DNA of 64,000 bases from Pseudomonadota bacterium (lineage in GTDB: Bacteria > Pseudomonadota > Gammaproteobacteria > Xanthomonadales > Rhodanobacteraceae): the NCBI GenBank assembly GCA_029561145.1, contig JAKQJM010000061.1, positions 105,493-169,492 of the forward strand, read 5' to 3'. Each line of letters begins with the position of its first letter. Position 1 is the stretch's first letter. The position numbers and the translations under genes were made by a program. Shown in pieces: positions 62,220 to 64,000 of this stretch. The notes beneath the pieces were generated by a model. It did not search any database. It saw nothing but the letters and a program-made list of their open reading frames with translations, and was not told where the DNA came from.

Positions 62220-63517
62220 ACCTGGTTCGATCCTTTCCTGCAGGCCTGCTGATCGTCGGCTTCGCAGGCGCGGCTGCGGCAGCACCCGACGATGCCACCC
62301 TGCTCATCCGCGCGGGACATGTGCTCGATGTCGAATCGGGCAGGATGCTCGCCGATCAGGATATCCGCATCGAAAAGGATCGCGTTGTCTCGATCGCCGC
62401 ACACGCGAAACAGCGCATGCACGGAGTCAAGGTTCTCGACTGGTCGGCGCTCACGGTCGTGCCGGGGTTGATGGACATGCATACCCATCTCGCCGACGAA
62501 GGCCAGACCGCCGATCCGGCGGCGCCACTGCACAGCACGCCGGCGCGTGATGCCTTGATCGGCGCGAGCAATGCCCGCCTCACCGTACAGGCCGGTTTCA
62601 CCACGGTGCGCGACGTCGGCGTCTATCGCGGCTTCGCCGATGTCGCCTTGCGCGACGCGATCAATGCCGGCCTCGTACCGGGTCCGCGCATGTTCGTTGC
62701 CGGCGGCTACATCACGGTCACGCACGGCGGCGGCGAGATCACCGGGCTCAAGCCGGGCACGATCGTGCCTGACGAGTTCCGCCGCGGCGTGGCCGACAAC
62801 GAAGGCGAGGTCCGCCGCAAGGTCAATGCCCTGCTCGACGGCGGCGCCGACTTCATCAAGGTCATCGCGACCGGTGCCGTGCTTACCGCCGGTACCGAGC
62901 CGGGCCAGTCCGAATACAGTGAATCCGAAATCCGTGCCGCGGTCGAGGAAGCCGCGAAGCGCGGCACCTTCGTCGCCGCGCACGCGCACGGTGCCGAGGG
63001 CATCAAGCGCGCGGTGCGCGCCGGCGTGCGTTCGATCGAACACGGCTCGCTGATCGACGACGAAGGCATTGCCCTGATGAAGGAACACGGCACCTGGCTC
63101 GATGCCGACATCTACAACGGCGACTACATCGATACGGTCGGCCGCAAGCAGGGTTGGTCGGCCGAAATCCTGCGCAAGAACACCGAGACCACCGACGCGC
63201 AGCGCGAAGGATTCCGCAAGGCAGTCAAGGCCGGCGTGAACATCAGCTTCGGCACCGATGCGGGCGTCTATCCGTATGGCGATGATGCGCGCCAGTTCGC
63301 CTATATGGTCCGTTACGGACTGACGCCCTTGCAGGCGATCCGCTCGGCGACAATCGACTCGGCGCGCCTGCTCGGCAAGGAGAAGGACCTCGGCTCGATC
63401 GCCGTCGACAAGATCGCCGACCTCGTCGCGGTCGCCTGCGATCCAATCAAGAACATCGAATGCCTGCGCCAGGTACGCGGCGTGGTCAAGGACGGCAAGC
63501 CCGTCGCACGCGACTGA
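62216..63517 (+). CDS. Exported amidohydrolase (Xaa-Pro dipeptidase/imidazolonepropionase-like)
   Basis: This 433-aa metal-dependent amidohydrolase has a signal peptide (AGLLIVGFAGAAAAAPDD). The HxH motif is in GLMDMHTHLADEG, the likely carbamylated or bridging Lys in DFIKVIATG, His residues in VAAHAHG and SIEHGSL, and the Asp in SFGTDAG. This pattern matches the imidazolonepropionase-like/Sgx9260 group that hydrolyses N-blocked dipeptides or cyclic amides. It is translationally coupled to the Rieske oxygenase, hinting at a shared substrate. A hairpin at 63538-63561 follows. Confidence 0.92.
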   Translation: MNLVRSFPAGLLIVGFAGAAAAAPDDATLLIRAGHVLDVESGRMLADQDIRIEKDRVVSIAAHAKQRMHGVKVLDWSALTVVPGLMDMHTHLADEGQTADPAAPLHSTPARDALIGASNARLTVQAGFTTVRDVGVYRGFADVALRDAINAGLVPGPRMFVAGGYITVTHGGGEITGLKPGTIVPDEFRRGVADNEGEVRRKVNALLDGGADFIKVIATGAVLTAGTEPGQSEYSESEIRAAVEEAAKRGTFVAAHAHGAEGIKRAVRAGVRSIEHGSLIDDEGIALMKEHGTWLDADIYNGDYIDTVGRKQGWSAEILRKNTETTDAQREGFRKAVKAGVNISFGTDAGVYPYGDDARQFAYMVRYGLTPLQAIRSATIDSARLLGKEKDLGSIAVDKIADLVAVACDPIKNIECLRQVRGVVKDGKPVARD

Positions 63518-63537
63518 GCATTGCCGACCGCGACGCG

Positions 63538-63561
63538 GTTGATCGGAGGTTTCCGATCAAC
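63538..63561. terminator. Perfect hairpin between convergent genes
   Basis: GTTGATCGGA-GGTT-TCCGATCAAC is a perfect 10-bp stem with a 4-nt loop, 21 nt after the amidohydrolase stop and facing the partial IorB-like gene. No T-run on either side; probable bidirectional terminator. Confidence 0.5.
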
Positions 63562-63636
63562 CCGGGCAAGGCGCTCCGACGCCGCCCCTGCACGAAAGTC
63601 GCGACGAGCCGATCGTGCGACTATCCGGCGGCACCC

Positions 63637-64000
63637 TCACGCAAGCTTCAGCGGCAGGTTGCGCAGTCGCTTGCCGGTCAGCGCGAACAGCGCATTCGCC
63701 ACGGCCGGCGCGATCGGCGGCAGGCCCGGCTCGCCGACGCCGCCCATCTTCTCGGTGCTCTTGACGATATGCACTTCGACCTTGGGCATCTCGTCGAGGC
63801 GCAGGACCCTGTAATCATGGAAATTGCTCTGTTCGACCTTGCCATCCTTGAACGTCAGCTCGCTGTGCAGGGCCGCGCTGAGGCCGAACGCGATGGCCGA
63901 TTGCATCTGCGCCTCGATCGTCATCGGATTGACCACGGGTCCGCAGTCGATCGCGCAGACAACGCGATGCACGCGGATCCGGCCGTCCTCGACCGACACT
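63637..64000 (-). CDS. Molybdenum hydroxylase large subunit (IorB-type), C-terminal part
   Basis: This gene runs off the right edge; only the last ~121 codons are visible. The residues match the aldehyde-oxidase/IorB C-terminus: [21 protein letters not shown], then [20 protein letters not shown] with the active-site Glu, and [10 protein letters not shown] at the end. It aligns with 30004-32265 over the same region (VDVGRVINPLGLEAQ, GGGEMGIASVAPALANAIF), so it is a paralog. Its electron-transfer subunit, if any, lies outside the window. It is convergent with the amidohydrolase. Confidence 0.88.
   Translation of the reverse strand, partial: VSVEDGRIRVHRVVCAIDCGPVVNPMTIEAQMQSAIAFGLSAALHSELTFKDGKVEQSNFHDYRVLRLDEMPKVEVHIVKSTEKMGGVGEPGLPPIAPAVANALFALTGKRLRNLPLKLA

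Overview
The window is 64 kb of G+C-rich, gene-dense DNA with short intergenic gaps and many 4-nt ATGA start/stop overlaps. Gene content and protein sequence character (nuoA-N downstream of tpiA-secG-tRNA-Leu, GTAG-headed REP-like repeats, TonB receptors beside peptidases, a long HAL-type lyase) suggest a gammaproteobacterium of the Xanthomonadales/Lysobacterales, perhaps Rhodanobacteraceae. This assignment is inferred from gene content; no rRNA is present to confirm it. No transcription-factor gene was recognised anywhere in the window.

Layout. 1-5474 (minus): tpiA-secG-tRNA-Leu(GAG)-nuoABCDE and the start of nuoF, with a REP-like element between nuoE and nuoF. 5610-9451: a short-chain dehydrogenase facing a wax-ester-synthase/DGAT-type acyltransferase, then a photolyase. 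9709-18443 (plus): a thioester alpha-2-macroglobulin lipoprotein, a secreted metallo-beta-lactamase-fold protein, then phoH, a secreted propeller-like protein, and ybeY. 18553-25831 (minus): two tandem paralogous secreted S8 proteases. 26146-32265 (plus): uvrA with a coupled hotdog thioesterase, then a two-gene molybdenum hydroxylase (isoquinoline 1-oxidoreductase type). 32290-33902 (minus): a tandem pair of TonB-like membrane proteins of unknown function.

34017-45496 is mixed: an alpha/beta hydrolase, an EF-G-like GTPase, a divergent M19 peptidase lacking several metal ligands, an unknown protein with a degenerate receiver-like N-terminus, a SET methyltransferase, RNase T2, an inverted REP-like pair, a GNAT with an M20 peptidase, a ComEA-like protein, and a second SET protein with a GNAT and HutD. 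45580-49165 (minus): hisS, a long histidine-ammonia-lyase-type gene and a Rieske ferredoxin, joined by 4-nt overlaps. 49260-51640: tRNA-Pro(CGG) with its own promoter and terminator, followed by a lower-G+C insert holding an ATPase + RloB-like pair (candidate phage defence) with a promoter/operator.

51668-64000 looks like a peptide acquisition and degradation locus: a canonical M19 dipeptidase, a TonB-dependent receptor, a TPR-sulfotransferase, an S9 peptidase, a DmpA/BapA-type self-cleaving aminopeptidase, a Rieske oxygenase coupled to an amidohydrolase, and the C-terminal end of a second molybdenum hydroxylase large subunit.

Three proteins (the two S8 proteases and the propeller-like protein) share a short C-terminal tail (Cys, then IF-A-DGF-E/D-like), which may be a common maturation or sorting tag.
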